From NCBI RefSeq assembly GCF_014137975.1, contig NZ_JACGWZ010000006.1:360324-424323 (forward strand): a stretch of 64,000 nt of DNA, given 5' to 3'. The notes below the pieces were generated by a model. That model made no database searches and was not told the origin of the DNA. It saw only the letters and a program-made list of their open reading frames with translations. Origin of the DNA: Halosaccharopolyspora lacisalsi. Its GTDB lineage: Bacteria; Actinomycetota; Actinomycetes; Mycobacteriales; Pseudonocardiaceae. Shown piece by piece: positions 43,963 to 52,274 of this stretch; positions within the stretch are counted from its first letter, which is position 1, and each line of letters starts with the position of its first letter. Made by a program: the position numbers and the translations under genes.

Positions 43963-44252
43963 ACGATCGTTACGCGGTCGAGGTCGGGCGTGCTGCCCGC
44001 CGCGCTCTCGCGGAGAAGCTGCCCATTCCGGTTGCCGCTGCTGTCCTCGAGTTCATCGAAGGCCCCCTCGCGGAAAACCCGCACCGCGTTGGTGCTCCCC
44101 TGAAAGAGCCGTTCGTCGGGCAATGGCGTGCCGGACGTGGGGATTACCGTGTTCGCTACAGGGTCGACGAGCAGCATCGTGTCGTGTTCGTGACGAGTGT
44201 TGACCACCGTCGTGATGCCTACCGCCTGACCCGCCTCAGCCGAGCTGGTTGA
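43959..44252 (+). CDS. RelE/ParE-family toxin
   Basis: A 97-residue RelE-superfamily protein: YAVEVGRAARRALAEKLP at the start, FIEGPLAENPHRVGAPLKEP in the middle, then the core GQWRAGRGDYRVRYRVDEQH and VVFVTSVDHRRDAYR at the C-terminus. RelE members cleave mRNA on the ribosome; the basic YRVRYR and HRRDAYR segments needed for this are kept. It is coupled by GTGA to a shortened antitoxin and its last 17 nt overlap the 3' end of the convergent thioesterase gene. Confidence 0.85.
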   Translation: MNDRYAVEVGRAARRALAEKLPIPVAAAVLEFIEGPLAENPHRVGAPLKEPFVGQWRAGRGDYRVRYRVDEQHRVVFVTSVDHRRDAYRLTRLSRAG

Positions 44253-44307
44253 TGATGACGGCCTCGTTGGCGACGCCGATCGGCCCGTACCGGTCGAACA
44301 GCTTCGC
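44234..44307. repeat. Direct repeat, right copy (thioesterase 3' end)
   Basis: See left copy at 43680-43753; the toxin-antitoxin genes lie between the two copies. Confidence 0.75.
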
Positions 44308-45018
44308 CCTGGCCACGCCGACACCGGTGGGTTCGGAGTCGCGCTCGATCTCCATGCCCAGCCACTCGCCCTCGAGCTCGCGGTGCAGGTAGAGCGTGAT
44401 GTCGGTGTTGATCCACGGGCCGAAGATCTTGCCGAGCGGGCTGGCCGCGCTGATGCAGTCGACCAGCGTCGCGGTGTGCACCAGCGGACTCATCGCGTCC
44501 CCGGGGAGCAGCGGTGCCGGCATCCGCATCCACGCCTTGCTGGGGCCTTCGCTCGTCTGATCGGCCAGCCAGCGGACCTCCACGACGTCGTGCACGCCCC
44601 ACCGCAGTCCCAGTCCGGGCGGCAGCAGCGAGCCGGTCCGAACGTCGTCGGGACCGGCGAAGGGGAGTCCCGGTTCGTCGACGGGTTCCGAGGGCGACGA
44701 CCGGCGCACCGCCTGGGCGACCGCGCGGGCGAGTTCGGTGCCGTCGAGGGACAGGGTCGCCTCGATGACCTGCAACCGCTTGCCCGCGCGCAGCGTGCGC
44801 GAGTTCACCGTCACCGCCTGCCGGGGAACGGGCCGCATCAGATCCACGGTCATCCGTGCGACGAGCAGGTCGGGGCCGTCGATCTCCTGCTCCGCGGCTC
44901 GGGCGAGCAGTCCGGCGACAGGACCGCCACCGGTCAGCTCGCCCCACGGGTTACCGGCGGCTTCGTTGGGGACGAACAGCTCGCCCTCGGGCTGGAACAG
45001 GCTCTGCGTTTCCGACAC
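44236..45018 (-). CDS. Acyl-CoA thioesterase family protein (double hot-dog)
   Basis: A 260-residue TesB-like thioesterase, hydrolysing acyl-CoA to the fatty acid and CoA. N-terminal hot-dog domain: NPWGELTGGGPVAGLLARA, then MTVDLMRPVPRQAVTVNSRT. C-terminal domain: AWMRMPAPLLPGDAMSPLVH, INTDITLYLHRELEGEWLGM and the end VGVARAKLFDRYGPIGVANE. Full length. A 74-nt copy of its 3' end stands on the far side of the neighbouring RelE module. Confidence 0.83.
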   Translation of the reverse strand: MSETQSLFQPEGELFVPNEAAGNPWGELTGGGPVAGLLARAAEQEIDGPDLLVARMTVDLMRPVPRQAVTVNSRTLRAGKRLQVIEATLSLDGTELARAVAQAVRRSSPSEPVDEPGLPFAGPDDVRTGSLLPPGLGLRWGVHDVVEVRWLADQTSEGPSKAWMRMPAPLLPGDAMSPLVHTATLVDCISAASPLGKIFGPWINTDITLYLHRELEGEWLGMEIERDSEPTGVGVARAKLFDRYGPIGVANEAVIINQLG

Positions 45019-45067
45019 GCCCCGATGTTACTCAGTAGTAGTAACTTTGGGGAAGATCGGTGCCGGA

Positions 45068-45787
45068 TCAGCTCTCGACGCCGAGTTCGACGGTGGTGCG
45101 CTCGTCGTTGCGTCGTTTGCCCAGTTTTTCGGGATCCGGCTTGGTGCACTGCACCAACGAGGCCTGTGCCGAGAGCACGATCAGCAGGCCGTCGACGACA
45201 CCACCGTCGAGGCTCCATTCCAAGGTGGACAGCACGCGGTCGTCCTTGCCGATCCCGAGTTCGGCGGTCCGCGCCCGCACGCGGGACGACAATTCGTCCA
45301 CGCTGGAGTCCAGCAGGGCCGGAGTGCTGCCGGGGATCGGTGCCAGCGGAGTGAAGTCGTCGCCGTGCACGCGGACCTCCGAGGCGTAGTCCAGCACTCC
45401 GTCGGGAAGATCGGTCGCCGACCCTCCGAGGGCGTCGAGACCGACGGCTACCACGGTGCGGGCTTCCCGGCCGGTTTCCAGGGACGACGCGGGGACGAAG
45501 GCGGCCTCGGCCGTCCGCGGGTCCTCGGTCACGTGCGCCCCGCACCACCAGGCTCCGAGCAGGATGCCCGCCGTCTGCCAGTGGGCGGGCAGGGACACCG
45601 AGACCGGTGTACCCGGTTCGACGTCGAGTTCGTCGACCAGCCAGTTCGCCGTCTTCGCCGCCCAGTTGGCCACGGTGGCGCGGGAGAGCTCCACGCGCGT
45701 GCCCGCCGCGTCGTCGTAATGCGTGATCAGCGGCCGCGGCGACCCGCTCGCCAGCAGCGGAGCGAGTAGTGTCTGCGTGATGCTCAT
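45068..45787 (-). CDS. TIGR03089 family protein
   Basis: A 239-residue protein of the actinobacterial TIGR03089 family, which looks like a shortened N-terminal part of acyl-adenylating (AMP-binding) enzymes and has no known activity. Visible blocks: VELSRATVANWAAKTANWLV, then PVSVSLPAHWQTAGILLGAW and VVAVGLDALGG. The ATG at 45787 was chosen because TAGCCT lies 6 nt upstream (leaderless); a TTG two codons earlier is possible. Same place as Rv3268 next to the LCP gene in M. tuberculosis. Confidence 0.85.
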   Translation of the reverse strand: MSITQTLLAPLLASGSPRPLITHYDDAAGTRVELSRATVANWAAKTANWLVDELDVEPGTPVSVSLPAHWQTAGILLGAWWCGAHVTEDPRTAEAAFVPASSLETGREARTVVAVGLDALGGSATDLPDGVLDYASEVRVHGDDFTPLAPIPGSTPALLDSSVDELSSRVRARTAELGIGKDDRVLSTLEWSLDGGVVDGLLIVLSAQASLVQCTKPDPEKLGKRRNDERTTVELGVES

Positions 45788-45793
45788 GCGCAA

Positions 45794-45799
45794 AGGCTA
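45794..45799 (-). promoter_or_regulatory. -10 element of the TIGR03089 gene
   Basis: Minus-strand TAGCCT, 6 nt before ATG. Confidence 0.45.
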
Positions 45800-45836
45800 A
45801 CGTCCGTCGACTCCCCGCTCGCGCGGTCGTGGCCTC

Positions 45837-47159
45837 TCAGTTCACGCAGGGAATGCCTTCGGAGCTGATCGCGCCGGGGGAGTCGGTGTCGGCTCGGCGA
45901 TGAGCACTGCCGTCGAGCTGCAGCACCGGTTTCGGGGCGAGGCGATGCGTCGGTGTTGCCTCGGCCGGTGCCTCGCTCGGGGGAGGTTCCGTCGACGTGG
46001 GCGGACCGTGGACGAGCCCCGCGACGAACTCCTCGACCTCCCGGGGATCGACGGTCACGACGCTTTGCCCCCGCTCGTTGCGCGACGCGGCGTCGGCGAT
46101 CGGCAGCGTGACGAACCGCACGCTTCCCGAGGCCAGGGCCTGCATCCGCCGGACGAAGCCCATGATGTGCCAGCCCTCGTCGAGCACCACGGAGTCGCGC
46201 GCCGCGGCGACGAGCCGTTCCAGTTTCGCCGGATCGCTCAGCGTTCCGGTGGACAACGCCTTTCCGGCCACCGCGGCCATGAACACCTGCTGGCGCACGA
46301 TCCGGTCCAGGTCGCCTCGTGGCAGCCCGTGGCGTTGCCGGACGAAGGCCAGCGCGTCGGCGCCGGAGATCGTCTGGGCCCCGGCTCGGAATCGGGCGCC
46401 GGAGTTCTCGTCGCTCGTGGCGTTTTTCAGGCAGACCTCGACGCCGCCCAGCGCCTTCGTGACCTCGTAGAAGCCGAGGAGGTTGACCTCGGCGTAGTGA
46501 TCGATCCTGATGCCGGTCAGCCGCTGCACCGCCTGCACGAGCGCACGTCGCCCGGCCAGCGCGGACTCGCGTTCGACGCGGTCCGCGTCGGTGACACCGC
46601 GCTGTTCGAGCCGGTCGGCGGTGGCCGCCTTGGTCAGGCCGTAGACGCCGTTGATCTTTCCGGCGACACCGCCCGGCACGGCGGTGTCGCGCGGGAGGGA
46701 CACCGCCGTCGGCTCGCTGCCGTTGTGCGGGATGCGGACCAGCACCAACGTGTCGGTGTTGAGCCCGCTGGTGCTTTCGGTGCGCAGTTTCTTCAGCACC
46801 TCGCGGGGGAGCGGGTCCCCCTGGGCGTCGGTGCGGCTGTCGCTGCCGACGAGCAGGATGTCGGTGGCTCCGTCGTCATCGGGCGGGGAGTCGGACATTC
46901 CGGTGAGAACCTCGGAATCGCCGACCTCGCGGTTGAGACGGTCCACCGTGCCCCAACCGGCCGCGGCGACGGCCAGTGCGGTGACCGAGGCCAGTACGAG
47001 CAGGCCGCGACCGGTGAACAGGAACGTCCTGCGCAGCCGGCGGCGGGAGCGCGGTTGCCCGGTCTCCCCCGACGAGTCCGCGTCCTCGGTGCCCTCCGAA
47101 GCGGAGGCGGGCCACTGACCCGAATCGTGCACGTCCGCCTCCCGGTGTTCGCCCGCCAC
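45837..47159 (-). CDS. LCP (LytR-CpsA-Psr) family wall-polymer ligase
   Basis: A 440-residue membrane protein with a basic cytoplasmic N-terminus, one membrane helix (GLLVLASVTALAVAAAGWG, about residues 52-71) and an extracytoplasmic LCP domain: DILLVGSDSRTDAQGDPL, RIPHNGSEPTAVSLPRDT (polyprenyl-phosphate-binding Arg/Asp), HYAEVNLLGFYEVTKALGGV and FVRQRHGLPRGDLDRIVRQQ. LCP proteins move lipid-linked glycan to peptidoglycan or a related acceptor. A proline-rich tail ends EGIPCVN. It is a paralogue of the next gene; a 98-nt tract is nearly identical in both. Confidence 0.9.
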   Translation of the reverse strand: MAGEHREADVHDSGQWPASASEGTEDADSSGETGQPRSRRRLRRTFLFTGRGLLVLASVTALAVAAAGWGTVDRLNREVGDSEVLTGMSDSPPDDDGATDILLVGSDSRTDAQGDPLPREVLKKLRTESTSGLNTDTLVLVRIPHNGSEPTAVSLPRDTAVPGGVAGKINGVYGLTKAATADRLEQRGVTDADRVERESALAGRRALVQAVQRLTGIRIDHYAEVNLLGFYEVTKALGGVEVCLKNATSDENSGARFRAGAQTISGADALAFVRQRHGLPRGDLDRIVRQQVFMAAVAGKALSTGTLSDPAKLERLVAAARDSVVLDEGWHIMGFVRRMQALASGSVRFVTLPIADAASRNERGQSVVTVDPREVEEFVAGLVHGPPTSTEPPPSEAPAEATPTHRLAPKPVLQLDGSAHRRADTDSPGAISSEGIPCVN

Positions 47160-47207
47160 CCTAAGATCGTCGCTTCAGACTAACGTTCTTCGACGGCCGG
47201 GTGGGGC

Positions 47208-47244
47208 GGTGCGGCCGGATCCGGTGGACAGCTCCGGCCGCACC
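47208..47244 (-). terminator. 12-bp perfect hairpin after the second LCP gene
   Basis: GGTGCGGCCGGA (47208-47219) pairs with TCCGGCCGCACC (47233-47244), just past the stop of the leftward LCP gene and before the first LCP gene. Confidence 0.65.
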
Positions 47245-47252
47245 ACGCGGCT

Positions 47253-49040
47253 TCAGTGGACGCAGGGCACGCCCTCAGCCGTGATCGGCTTTTCCGAGGA
47301 TCGCTGCTGGGCCGGTTGCTGCTGGGCAGGCTGCCGGCTCGCTCCGTCCAGCCGTACGGCGGGTTTCGCCGCGAACTTCTGCGTGCCGGGGCCGCTGTAC
47401 TCGTCGCCCAGATACACCGCCACGGTGCCTTGGCTCACCTGGCTGCTCCGCTCCAACGGCAACCCGCCGAGTTCCTTGGCCACCTGCTGAGCGGCGGCCT
47501 TGTGCCCCGGTGCGTACTCGACCGTCGACTGCGACTGCTTCGAGTCGGCGTTGGCGGTCTTTCCCCGGGTGAAGCCGGCGCTCGTCAGTTCCCGGAGGAC
47601 ACGACTGGCGAGATTGCTGATGTCGGAGGCGTTGTAGACGTTGACGGTGGTCTTGGAGCGGGTTTCCTCCTGAGCCTGCTGCGCCCGCTGCTTGGCCTTG
47701 CGCTGTTCGGGGGGAAGCAGCAGGTTGTCGGCGAATCGCTTGACCTCCTCGGGATCGACCGTGACCTTGCCGGACTCTCCCTCCAGTTCCACCGGGATGG
47801 TGTGGAACTTGATGTTGCCGCCGGCGATTCCCTGCATTCGTTGGGCGAAGCTGACCACGTCCCAGTCCTTGCCCAGCGTGATGGAGTCCTTCAGGGCGTC
47901 CATCAGGGCGGAGAGCTTGGCGGGATTGCTCAGGGTGCCGGCGGACAGAATCTTCTTGGCCAGCCCGGACATGAACACCTGCTGGCGCACGATCCGGTCG
48001 AGGTCGCCTCGTGGCAGCCCGTGGCGCTGCCGGACGAAGGCCAGCGCATCGGCGCCGGAGATGGTCTGCGTGCCCTCCGGGAACACGGCTCCCGAGTACT
48101 CGCTGTCGTCGACCGGCTCCTTCAGGCACACCTTGACGCCGCCGACGGCCTTGGTGAGCTGGTAGAAGCCCATCAGGTTGACCTCGGCGTAGTGGTCGAC
48201 GCTGACCCCGGAGAGTTTATTGACCGTCTTGACCAGGAATCGTTGAGCCCGCGCGGTCGACTTTCTTTCGAGTTCCTTGGGATCCGTCACTCCCTGCTTC
48301 CGGAGTTGGTCCCTGGCCTCGGATTTCGCCCTGGGATAAGCGGAGTTGAGCTTGTGCTTGCCGTAGTTGTTCGGCATCTCCACCCGGGTGTCCCGTGGGA
48401 AGGAAATCGCGGACGCGCGCTCACCTCCGTTCGGAATGCGGACCAGGATCATCGTGTCGGTGAGGCTGGCGCCGCCGTCATCGGTGGCACGCAGTTTCTT
48501 CAGGGCTTCCTCGGGCAGTGGATTTCCCTGCGCGTCGGTGCGACTGTCGTTGCCGACCAGCAGGATGTCCGTCGCCCCGTCCGGTGCGGTCAACTTTTCG
48601 TTGATGATGTTCTGGCCGCTGAGCCCGGCGTTGAGGTTGCGCAGGGCACCCCAGGCGTAGCCGGTGGTACCGAGGATCACCACGGACAGCAGGGCCACCA
48701 GGACCCTGCCGGGATGCTTGCGTCGTCGACGGGTTCGCCGACCACGATCCCGGAGTTCGTCATCGGGGGGTTTGGCCGCAGCCTGCTGACGCCGTCCGCT
48801 CCCTCGGCGGGGAGGTTCGTCTTTCCGTGGAGGAGGTTTCCCACGTCGGTCACCCTGGGGGGCCGGGCGGTTACGAGGGGATCGGGGCGGCGGTCCAGCC
48901 GGCCCGCCGTTTCGTCCGGGTGGTGGGGGAGCTCCCGGACTGCCCTCTCCGGGTGGGCGACCCGGCCCGCGAGGCGGAACGGGTCTGCCGGGCTGCCCCT
49001 GTGGGCCTGGGCCACCTGGCCGCTGCGGCCGGTTGTCCAC
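47253..49040 (-). CDS. LCP family protein with LytR C-terminal domain
   Basis: A 595-residue wall-polymer ligase. A long Pro/Gly/Arg-rich cytoplasmic N-terminus (about 110 residues) precedes one helix (VLVALLSVVILGTTGYAWG), the LCP domain (DILLVGNDSRTDAQGNPL; AISFPRDTRVEMPNNYGKHK; FVRQRHGLPRGDLDRIVRQQ) and a LytR_C domain (TTVNVYNASDISNLASRVLR; GTVAVYLGDEYSGPG) with a QP-rich tail ending EGVPCVH. The start is taken as GTG at 49040: AAGGAGG stands 6 nt from it but would abut the ATG at 49046. Probably ligates arabinogalactan- or teichuronic-like polymers to peptidoglycan. Confidence 0.9.
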   Translation of the reverse strand: MDNRPQRPGGPGPQGQPGRPVPPRGPGRPPGEGSPGAPPPPGRNGGPAGPPPRSPRNRPAPQGDRRGKPPPRKDEPPRRGSGRRQQAAAKPPDDELRDRGRRTRRRRKHPGRVLVALLSVVILGTTGYAWGALRNLNAGLSGQNIINEKLTAPDGATDILLVGNDSRTDAQGNPLPEEALKKLRATDDGGASLTDTMILVRIPNGGERASAISFPRDTRVEMPNNYGKHKLNSAYPRAKSEARDQLRKQGVTDPKELERKSTARAQRFLVKTVNKLSGVSVDHYAEVNLMGFYQLTKAVGGVKVCLKEPVDDSEYSGAVFPEGTQTISGADALAFVRQRHGLPRGDLDRIVRQQVFMSGLAKKILSAGTLSNPAKLSALMDALKDSITLGKDWDVVSFAQRMQGIAGGNIKFHTIPVELEGESGKVTVDPEEVKRFADNLLLPPEQRKAKQRAQQAQEETRSKTTVNVYNASDISNLASRVLRELTSAGFTRGKTANADSKQSQSTVEYAPGHKAAAQQVAKELGGLPLERSSQVSQGTVAVYLGDEYSGPGTQKFAAKPAVRLDGASRQPAQQQPAQQRSSEKPITAEGVPCVH

Positions 49041-49263
49041 GCTCATCCTCCTTGGGCTGCCGTGCGAGCGTTACACCTTCGCGGGTGATTTTGACTTCCC
49101 GTGCGTAGGCTAACTGTGATCCTCTCGAGCCGGGAGCGCTGCCTTCGGAGCGCGTGACGCCGTTCATACGGACGACGCACGGGGGCCACGATGGGTTGCC
49201 GGGCGTCCTGTTTCGGCATGACAGACTGCGGGTGCCGATGTCGAGGGATGGTAGGAAGGTCCG

Positions 49264-50277
49264 ATGCGGATTCTGGTGACCGGGGGTGCCGGTTTCATCG
49301 GCTCGCACTACGTGCGGCAGGTGTTGAGCGGGCACCATCCGGCCTTCGCCGGGGCCGAGGTGGTGGTGCTGGACAAGCTCACCTACGCCGGTAACCGCGA
49401 GAGTCTGCGCCCGGTGGCCGACCAACCCGGTTTTCGTTTCGTGCACGGTGACGTTCGTGATCCCGCTCTGGTCACCGAAGTCATGGACGGTGTCGACGTG
49501 GTGGTGCACTTCGCCGCCGAGTCCCACGTCGACCGTTCCATCGCGGAGGCCTCGGACTTCGTGCTGACCAATGTGGTGGGGACCGACACGCTGCTCCAGG
49601 CCGCGCTGGCCGCCGGGGTGGACAAGTTCGTGCACGTGTCCACCGACGAGGTCTACGGCTCCCTCGAGGAGGGCTCCTGGACCGAGGACCATCCGCTGGA
49701 TCCGAACTCGCCGTACTCGGCGTCGAAGGCGAGCTCGGACCTGCTGGCGCGCGCCTACTACCGCACTCACGGGTTGCCGGTGTGCGTGACCCGGTGTTCG
49801 AACAACTACGGGCCGTACCAGCACCCGGAGAAACTCGTTCCGCTGTTCATCACGAACCTGCTGGACGGGCGACCGGTGCCGCTGTACGGCGACGGCGGCA
49901 ATGTCCGTGACTGGTTGCACGTCACCGACCACTGCCGGGGCATCCAGCTCGTGGCCGAGTCCGGCCGGGCCGGCGAGGTCTACAACATCGGTGGCGGGAC
50001 CGAGCTGTCCAATCGTGAGCTGACCGAGCGGTTGCTCGACGCAGTGGGGTACGACTGGTCGATGGTGCGCCCGGTCGCCGACCGCAAGGGACACGACCGT
50101 CGTTACTCGGTCTCCCACGCCAAGATCAGCGAGGAGCTGGGGTACCGGCCCGGCGTCGACTTCGCCGAAGGGCTGGCCGCGACGGTGGACTGGTACCGAA
50201 AGCACCGGAACTGGTGGGAACCCCTGAAAACGCGTTCGGCCCCCACCGAGTCGTCGCCGGGCTCGGGCGGGCACTGA
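49264..50277 (+). CDS. rmlB: dTDP-glucose 4,6-dehydratase
   Basis: A 337-residue extended SDR enzyme, second step of dTDP-L-rhamnose synthesis. NAD-binding VTGGAGFIGSHYVRQVL at the N-terminus; FAAESHVDRSI; STDEVYGSLEEGSW with the Thr-Asp-Glu catalytic set; YSASKASSDLLARAYY with the catalytic Tyr/Lys; SNNYGPYQHPEKLVP follows. AGGAAGG lies before the ATG. Its stop overlaps rmlD (TGATG). RmlA and RmlC are not in the window. Confidence 0.95.
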   Translation: MRILVTGGAGFIGSHYVRQVLSGHHPAFAGAEVVVLDKLTYAGNRESLRPVADQPGFRFVHGDVRDPALVTEVMDGVDVVVHFAAESHVDRSIAEASDFVLTNVVGTDTLLQAALAAGVDKFVHVSTDEVYGSLEEGSWTEDHPLDPNSPYSASKASSDLLARAYYRTHGLPVCVTRCSNNYGPYQHPEKLVPLFITNLLDGRPVPLYGDGGNVRDWLHVTDHCRGIQLVAESGRAGEVYNIGGGTELSNRELTERLLDAVGYDWSMVRPVADRKGHDRRYSVSHAKISEELGYRPGVDFAEGLAATVDWYRKHRNWWEPLKTRSAPTESSPGSGGH

Positions 50278-51191
50278 TGCCGCGCATCGCGCTGCTCGTC
50301 ACCGGAGGACACGGCCAGCTCGGTTCCGAACTGGCCCGGACGGGTTCCACTCGTTCCGAGTGCCTGGTGCACGCCCCCGGATCCGGCGAACTGGACGTGA
50401 CCGATCCCGAATCGGTCGTCGACGCGGTGGACTCCTTCACCGACAACGCCGGTGACGCGGGACTTCGGCCGGTGGTGGTGAACACGGCCGCTTTCACGGC
50501 CGTGGACGCGGCCGAGGACGACCGGGCCCGCGCCGAAGCGGTCAACACCACCGCCGCTCGCACGCTCGCCCGCGCTTGCCGGGCACGAGCCGTACCGCTG
50601 GTGCACGTGTCCACGGACTACGTCTTCCCCGGAGACGCCACGACTCCCTACGAGCCGGAACACGCCCCCGGCCCCCGCACCGTCTACGGGCGCACGAAGC
50701 TGGAGGGGGAGCGGGCGGTCCTCGCCGAGGCCGCCCAGGCGTGGGTGGTCCGCACCGCCTGGATCTACGGGGCGCGGGGAAGCAACTTCGTGAACACGAT
50801 GGCCCGGCTGGAAGCCGAGCGCGACACGGTTTCCGTGGTGGACGACCAGTTCGGCTCGCCCACGTGGTCGGGGGACCTGGCGCCGGCGCTGTTCGAGCTC
50901 GCCGCCCGGGTGGCCGAGCGGGCGGGGCCGGATCGACAGGTGTTGCACTGCACCAACGAGGGCCGGGCGAGTTGGTTCGACTTCGCCCGCGCGATCTTCA
51001 CCGAACTCGGTGCCGATCCCGAGCGAGTACGGCCGTGCACCAGCGCGGAGTTCCCCCGCCCGGCGCCCCGCCCGGCCTACTCCGTGCTGTCCGGACATGC
51101 CTGGAGCGCGGAGGGCCTCACTCCGCTGCGACCCTGGCGCGAAGCCCTGACCGCGGCTTTCGCCCGGGACGCCGGGTCCTGGAAGCGGTGA
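50277..51191 (+). CDS. rmlD: dTDP-4-dehydrorhamnose reductase
   Basis: A 304-residue SDR reductase giving dTDP-L-rhamnose with NADPH. N-terminal LLVTGGHGQLGSELAR; NTAAFTAVDAAEDDRARAEA; HVSTDYVFPGDATTPYEPEH; VYGRTKLEGERAVL with the Tyr/Lys pair; RTAWIYGARGSNFVNTM. Overlaps rmlB by one base. In mycobacteria rmlD directly precedes wbbL; here five glycosyltransferase genes and two others lie in between. Confidence 0.93.
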   Translation: MPRIALLVTGGHGQLGSELARTGSTRSECLVHAPGSGELDVTDPESVVDAVDSFTDNAGDAGLRPVVVNTAAFTAVDAAEDDRARAEAVNTTAARTLARACRARAVPLVHVSTDYVFPGDATTPYEPEHAPGPRTVYGRTKLEGERAVLAEAAQAWVVRTAWIYGARGSNFVNTMARLEAERDTVSVVDDQFGSPTWSGDLAPALFELAARVAERAGPDRQVLHCTNEGRASWFDFARAIFTELGADPERVRPCTSAEFPRPAPRPAYSVLSGHAWSAEGLTPLRPWREALTAAFARDAGSWKR

Positions 51192-51206
51192 CCCCGACGG
51201 GGAGGT

Positions 51207-52274
51207 CTACAGGGCGCGGCGGTAAGCGTCGAGGGTGGCTTCGGCGCAGGCTTTCCAGCTGAATCCGGCTGCGTGCTCACGGCGTGCCGCGACGGAACCG
51301 GGATCGGCGGAGCGCGTGAGCACCTCCCCCAGCGCGTCGCGGAGAGCCGCTCCGTCGCCGGACGGGAACAGGGTGGCGTGGCCGCCGGTGACCTCCCGGA
51401 GAGCGGCGACGTCCGAGCACACGACGGGGGTGCCGCAGGCGAGGGCTTCGAGAGCGGGCAGGCCGAAACCCTCCTCGCGGGAGGGCAGCACGAGTGCCCG
51501 CGCGCCCGCCACGATCCGCCGCAGTTCCTCGTCCGGCAGATATCCGGTCCGGACGACCCGCTCACGTGGCGACGAGGCTCCCGGTCCGGCGACGACCAGG
51601 GGCGGAAGCCGCGGGTCGAGCGCTCGCAGCAACCCGGTCAAGTTCTTGCGCGGGCCGTCGGCGCCGACGAAGACGAGGTACTCCTCCGGCAGGCCGTGTC
51701 GGGAGCGCAGCCGTTCGTCCGGGGGGACCGCGTCGAACCACTCGGGATCCACTCCCAGCGGTGTGACCGCGATTTTCGACCGTGGCACGCGGAACCGCTC
51801 GCACACCTCGGCACCCACCGCCGCGGTCGGCGTGCACACCACGGCCGCCCGGTGCGCGGACCGCCGCACCAGCTCCGGAAGTTCGCGCTCGGCGGGCGGC
51901 AACTCTTCCGGTGCGTCGAGGAAGGCGAGGTCGTGCACGGTCACCACTCCGGGGGTGCGGACGGCGGGTGGCAGCACGAAGTTCGTCCCGTGCACCACGT
52001 CCGCCGGACGGGCCAGCATCTCGACGGGGGGAAACGCGCCCCGCGCCCAGCACCGGCGCAGCGCCCGCGCGGGCACGGGAAATCCGGTCACCCGCGTTCC
52101 GGGAGGGGCGTCGGCCCGCAACCGGGGCCATCCCCGCAGCGTCAACCCCAGCACCGAAACGTCCACGGGGAACGTCGCCGCCAGCGCCCGGACCAGCGAG
52201 TCCGTGTAGCGGCCGATGCCGGTGCGCCTGCCCAGCAGCGGTGTCCCGTCGACGACGGCGCGACACTCAGCCAC
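51207..52274 (-). CDS. GT4-family glycosyltransferase
   Basis: A 355-residue GT-B enzyme. The N-terminal half has the acceptor-binding TGIGRYTDSLVRAL and DVVHGTNFVLPP, then VVTVHDLAFLDAPEEL; the C-terminal half holds the nucleotide-sugar site VFVGADGPRKNLTGLLRAL and SREEGFGLPALEALACGTPV (EX7E motif). Members build rhamnose- or mannose-containing chains on lipid carriers. GTG start lies 8 nt inside the 3' end of the upstream bifunctional gene, so they are coupled. Confidence 0.87.
   Translation of the reverse strand: MAECRAVVDGTPLLGRRTGIGRYTDSLVRALAATFPVDVSVLGLTLRGWPRLRADAPPGTRVTGFPVPARALRRCWARGAFPPVEMLARPADVVHGTNFVLPPAVRTPGVVTVHDLAFLDAPEELPPAERELPELVRRSAHRAAVVCTPTAAVGAEVCERFRVPRSKIAVTPLGVDPEWFDAVPPDERLRSRHGLPEEYLVFVGADGPRKNLTGLLRALDPRLPPLVVAGPGASSPRERVVRTGYLPDEELRRIVAGARALVLPSREEGFGLPALEALACGTPVVCSDVAALREVTGGHATLFPSGDGAALRDALGEVLTRSADPGSVAARREHAAGFSWKACAEATLDAYRRAL

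Noticed and set aside
47256..49088. 610-codon plus frame opposite the second LCP gene
   Set aside because: Antisense shadow; the LCP motifs are on the minus strand.
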